Shown one piece after another: positions 7,039 through 9,639 of a stretch of DNA of 9,639 nt. The notes below the pieces were generated by a model. The model saw only the letters and a program-made list of their open reading frames with translations, was not told the DNA's origin and made no database searches. Source of the stretch: Bacteroidales bacterium (lineage in GTDB: Bacteria > Bacteroidota > Bacteroidia > Bacteroidales > GCA-2748055); assembly GCA_029934875.1 (NCBI GenBank), contig JAOZLK010000128.1, forward strand, positions 1 through 9,639, in the 5' to 3' direction. Numbering within the stretch: the first letter of the stretch is position 1; each line of letters starts with the position of its first letter. A program made the position numbers and the translations under genes.

Positions 7039-8034
7039 CTACTTATAAAAGTTCCTGTTGAAAGCAGAGAACTCATCCCGGCCCAGAATCAACCTTCTCC
7101 AGAATGCCTTTAGAAAGCCTGTTCCGTAAGCCAGCAACTGGGTGTAAGAAGTAAGAATGGCCAGTAGACCGATGCCCAGGCTCCTGTTCTGAAATGTAGC
7201 AAGAATAAACAGCATCAGAATGTGCAGGGCCAGTGGCGCAAGAAACCAGGGAGAAATAAAGACCCCCAGCAATATGAGGCCCATGCATCCCAGGGTAAAC
7301 AGGGCCGGAGCAAAATGCACCAGTTTCATCGATCCCGGATGCCTCTTATGCAGGTTGATCCTGGCTATACCGGAATTATACACCTGCTTAAAAAACTGAC
7401 GCAGATTGGATCTGCGCTTGTGATAAACAAAAGCATCTTTGATCAGGGTGGTGCTAAACCCGTTCTCCAGAATTCTCAGGCTCAGATCCACATCTTCCCC
7501 GAAACGCATTTGGGAAAATCCACCTGTGGCTTTATAAACTTCCCGGGAATAACCCATATTGAATGACCTGGGATGAAATTTGCCCATCTTTTCGGTCCCT
7601 CCCCTGATTCCTCCAGTGGTAAGAAAAGAAGTCATGGAAAAGTTAATAGCCTTCTGGAACTTTGTGAAATCGGGATGAGCCCGGTCGGGTCCTCCAAAGG
7701 CATCGGCATAAGAGCTGCTGAGCCTTTCTTTCACAATGCTGCAATAATCAGGGGGAATCACGCAATCCGAATCAAGGAAAATCAAATAATCGCCACTTGC
7801 CTCCTCACTCCCGAAATTACGACTGGGACCCGGACCTGAATTTGCCTTGAAGAAATATTTGATATCCAGCTGGTCGGTGTAGGATTCCACAACCTGCAGG
7901 CTACTCTTTGTGGAGCCATCCTCAACGATAACTATTTCAAAATCTTTATCTGTCTGAATGCTGAGACTCTGAAGTAACTCTTCGACCTCTCCAGGCCTGT
8001 TGAATACAGGAATAATCAAAGAAATCTTTAACAT
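7039..8034 (-). CDS. Family-2 glycosyltransferase with hydrophobic C-terminus
   Basis: This 331-residue protein has a GT-A fold followed by membrane segments. The N-terminal domain shows SLIIPVFNR (5-13), the nucleotide-binding VEDGS (37-41), a GPSRNFG segment (69-75), the metal-binding DSD (88-90) and an acidic GED (179-181) that serves as the likely catalytic base in inverting GT2 enzymes. Residues about 241-310 contain two or three hydrophobic stretches, so the catalytic domain probably faces the cytosol at the inner membrane. The sugar donor and acceptor cannot be told from sequence. It starts 6 bp after the stop of the GtrB-like glycosyltransferase and is the last gene of the leftward operon. 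The sequence between its stop and the miaA stop is only 11 bp and holds no terminator hairpin. Confidence 0.9.
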   Translation of the reverse strand: MLKISLIIPVFNRPGEVEELLQSLSIQTDKDFEIVIVEDGSTKSSLQVVESYTDQLDIKYFFKANSGPGPSRNFGSEEASGDYLIFLDSDCVIPPDYCSIVKERLSSSYADAFGGPDRAHPDFTKFQKAINFSMTSFLTTGGIRGGTEKMGKFHPRSFNMGYSREVYKATGGFSQMRFGEDVDLSLRILENGFSTTLIKDAFVYHKRRSNLRQFFKQVYNSGIARINLHKRHPGSMKLVHFAPALFTLGCMGLILLGVFISPWFLAPLALHILMLFILATFQNRSLGIGLLAILTSYTQLLAYGTGFLKAFWRRLILGRDEFSAFNRNFYK

Positions 8035-8040
8035 CAGCTG

Positions 8041-8991
8041 TTAAATCTCATTCTCGATTTCATACTTATTTCGCTCGGATGCACTTCTGGAAATCAGCTC
8101 TCCAAGAAAGCCTCCAATAAAGAAAAGTGAACCTATGATCATGCTGGTGAGGGCAATATAAAATATCGCGCTGTCAGCGATCAGTCTCTGTGGAATATGT
8201 TTAAGCAGGGAGACCAGTTTATCGATACCAAGAAAAAGTGCAATCCCGAAACCAAGTATAAACATCAGGGTGCCCAGCAAACCAAAAAGGTGCATGGGTT
8301 TCTTTCCAAAGCGGGTCAGGAAGGACACAGTAAGCAGGTCCAGAAATCCGTTTACAAAACGACTCATTCCGAATTTTGTCACCCCGTATTTCCGTTCCTG
8401 GTGCTGGACCACCTTCTCTCCGATCATGCTAAATCCGTTTCCCTTGGCAAGAACAGGAATATAGCGGTGCATATCCCCATATACCTCAACGCTTCTGGCC
8501 ACATTCAACCGGTAGGCTTTCAGTCCACAATTAAAGTCGTGCAGACTTATTCCGCTTACCCTTCGTGCGGCCCAGTTAAACAATTTTGTGGGAACCCTTT
8601 TGCGAAGGAAGGGATCGAAGCGTTTCTTCTTCCATCCGCTGACCACATCATATCCTTCCTCGACAATCATCCTGCGCATCTCGGGAATCTCTTCGGGACT
8701 ATCCTGGAGATCGGCATCCATGGTGATTACCACCTCTCCCAAGGCCTTATTAAAACCGGTATGGAGGGCAGCAGATTTCCCATAATTCCTACGAAACTGA
8801 ATGCCCCTGACCTGATTATATTTTTGCTTTAATTCCTCAATCACTGCCCATGATCCATCTCTTGATCCGTCGTCAACCAGAATCACCTCATAAGAAAGCT
8901 TATTACTGGTCAGCACGCGATTGATCCAATCACACAATTCGGGAAGAGACTCCTCCTCATTATAGAGGGGGACAACAATAGAAAGGTCCAT
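8041..8991 (-). CDS. GtrB/DPM1-like polyprenyl-phosphate glycosyltransferase
   Basis: This 316-residue GT2 enzyme is of the type that moves a hexose from a nucleotide sugar to a polyprenyl phosphate (compare GtrB, ArnC, dolichyl-phosphate mannose synthase). Motifs: SIVVPLYNEEESL (4-16), LVDDGSRDGS (38-47), RRNYGKSAALHTGF (67-80), the metal-binding DADLQD (92-97), FNCGLKAYR (153-161), and the QERKYGVTKFGMSRF segment (198-212) typical of this subfamily. Two transmembrane helices follow (about 235-257 and 272-300), with a charged cytosolic tail rich in Glu and Lys. The start at 8991 gives the usual family N-terminus. It lies 15 bp after the DUF4199 gene and 6 bp before the second glycosyltransferase, so all three are probably co-transcribed. 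By inference it supplies a lipid-linked sugar for an envelope glycan or glycolipid. The donor sugar is unknown. Confidence 0.93.
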   Translation of the reverse strand: MDLSIVVPLYNEEESLPELCDWINRVLTSNKLSYEVILVDDGSRDGSWAVIEELKQKYNQVRGIQFRRNYGKSAALHTGFNKALGEVVITMDADLQDSPEEIPEMRRMIVEEGYDVVSGWKKKRFDPFLRKRVPTKLFNWAARRVSGISLHDFNCGLKAYRLNVARSVEVYGDMHRYIPVLAKGNGFSMIGEKVVQHQERKYGVTKFGMSRFVNGFLDLLTVSFLTRFGKKPMHLFGLLGTLMFILGFGIALFLGIDKLVSLLKHIPQRLIADSAIFYIALTSMIIGSLFFIGGFLGELISRSASERNKYEIENEI

Positions 8992-9006
8992 CAGAAGATT
9001 TAAAAA

Positions 9007-9537
9007 TTAAACTGCTGTATCAACAGGATTCTCCTCCTTCTTGATAAAAGCAGCCAGGATCAGGCCAATGATGGCATTCCCAACAATACCGAAAATCAAA
9101 CCCATAGTGAGCATTCGCTTGGGTTCGAAATTCTTCGCCATCCGCTCGATCATATCATCCAACATATTCTCGGGTATACGGGGGTTATTCATCATTTTTT
9201 CTTCGGCAACCAGCTTGATTTTATCAATCAGTTCGGGATCGATAAATGTATACAACACATAGCTGTAAATGGTCGTAATAATGGAGGAAATTATCCCGAT
9301 CACAAGGGCCATGACAAAGATCTGTCCGAATTTTGCAAAGCCTCCCAGGTACTCTTTCCGATAAGCCACCAGGCAATAGGCCAGAACTGCTATCCCTACC
9401 ACCATGCTAAGGTAGGAAGTCCAGTTTGCCGTAGCCAGATCCATGATATAAAAAATAACACCCAGTAGGATGCCTACAAAACCGACGATGGCTCCATAAA
9501 TCAGAGCTGGTTTCCAGAATGATGCTTTCTTTTCCAT
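9007..9537 (-). CDS. DUF4199 domain-containing membrane protein
   Basis: This 176-residue inner-membrane protein has four predicted helices: about 9-31, 38-58, 70-98 and 140-165. The extramembrane segment 99-139 between helices 3 and 4 is charged and amphipathic (IDPELIDKIKLVAEEKMMNN and on). The YRKEYLGGFAKFGQIF stretch (59-74) before helix 3 and the long third helix leading into FIDPELI are typical of DUF4199, a family found mainly in Bacteroidota. Its function is unknown. In this window it is the first protein gene after the SRP RNA and lies 15 bp upstream of the GtrB-like glycosyltransferase, so a role in lipid-linked glycan handling is possible but is inference from position only. The ATG at 9537 lies 37 bp after the SRP RNA T-run region begins. 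Confidence 0.88.
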   Translation of the reverse strand: MEKKASFWKPALIYGAIVGFVGILLGVIFYIMDLATANWTSYLSMVVGIAVLAYCLVAYRKEYLGGFAKFGQIFVMALVIGIISSIITTIYSYVLYTFIDPELIDKIKLVAEEKMMNNPRIPENMLDDMIERMAKNFEPKRMLTMGLIFGIVGNAIIGLILAAFIKKEENPVDTAV

Positions 9538-9574
9538 GTTTAGACTTTATGTTGGTTAGTTGCTACCAAAAAAA

Positions 9575-9639
9575 CGGGCAAGCTACTTATATCGCACCGC
9601 TACAACCGCCTACCCTTGCTACCTTCCGGTCCTGGGGGA
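9575..9639 (-). ncRNA. ffs: Signal recognition particle RNA (small bacterial type), 3' part
   Basis: Read on the minus strand, the visible 65 nt contain the complete Ffh-binding tip of helix 8: CAGG (9634-9631), ACC (9630-9628), the GGAA tetraloop (9627-9624), GGT (9623-9621) and AGCA (9620-9617). These form the conserved symmetric loop and tetraloop of the 4.5S RNA. The 3' strand continues with GTTGTAGCGGTGCG and a GTAGCTTGCCCG end, analogous to the E. coli 3' strand. The 5' strand lies past the right edge, so the gene is truncated by the window. Seven T residues (9574-9568) follow at once and probably serve as the termination run, with the RNA's own closing stem as the hairpin. The RNA pairs with Ffh and FtsY for co-translational targeting of membrane and secreted proteins. 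Confidence 0.95.

Noticed and set aside
8197..8832. 211-codon open frame on the plus strand
   Set aside because: It lies entirely opposite the well-supported GtrB-like gene and encodes no recognisable domain.

Overview
The window looks like an ordinary chromosomal segment from a member of the Bacteroidota, probably a Bacteroidales/Marinilabiliales-like lineage. That placement is inferred from several things together. The gene repertoire is typical: a DUF4199 membrane protein next to a signal recognition particle RNA, a short LuxC-like acyl-CoA reductase, a PRiA4_ORF3-family protein next to miaA, a single-domain SiaC/DUF1987 protein, and an aconitase of the mitochondrial type. Most start codons also lack a clear Shine-Dalgarno sequence. 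The window shows no transposase, integrase, CRISPR array, tRNA or plasmid function.

Layout from left to right. (1) The last 75 codons of a class I glyceraldehyde-3-phosphate dehydrogenase on +, closed by a strong intrinsic terminator. (2) A short convergent intergenic spacer rich in palindromes. (3) A minus-strand pair: a MacB/FtsX-type ABC transporter permease (upstream) and a SiaC-family phosphoprotein (downstream), with its own terminator. (4) A divergent promoter region of about 118 bp with a small inverted repeat. (5) A very compact plus-strand operon: aconitase, LuxC-like acyl-CoA reductase, PRiA4_ORF3-family acidic protein and miaA, with junctions of +1, -4 and +1 bp. (6) A convergent minus-strand operon reading leftward from the right edge: the SRP RNA (5' end outside the window), a DUF4199 four-helix membrane protein, a GtrB/DPM1-like polyprenyl-phosphate glycosyltransferase, and a second family-2 glycosyltransferase with a hydrophobic C-terminus.

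How the genes work together. GAPDH and aconitase are central carbon enzymes (glycolysis/gluconeogenesis and the TCA cycle). MiaA modifies A37 of tRNAs that read U-initial codons. The SRP RNA serves co-translational membrane targeting. The DUF4199-GT-GT block probably makes or transfers a lipid-linked sugar at the inner membrane. The permease/SiaC pair is probably an export or envelope function linked to a partner-switching phosphoprotein, although neither an ABC ATPase nor a SiaA/SiaB partner is visible here.

I do not see a clear new biological system. The points most worth a second look are the tight coupling of aconitase to an acyl-CoA reductase and an uncharacterised acidic protein, the orphan SiaC protein behind an ABC permease, the 37-bp gap between the SRP RNA and a membrane/glycosyltransferase operon, and the palindrome-rich spacer between the two convergent terminators.
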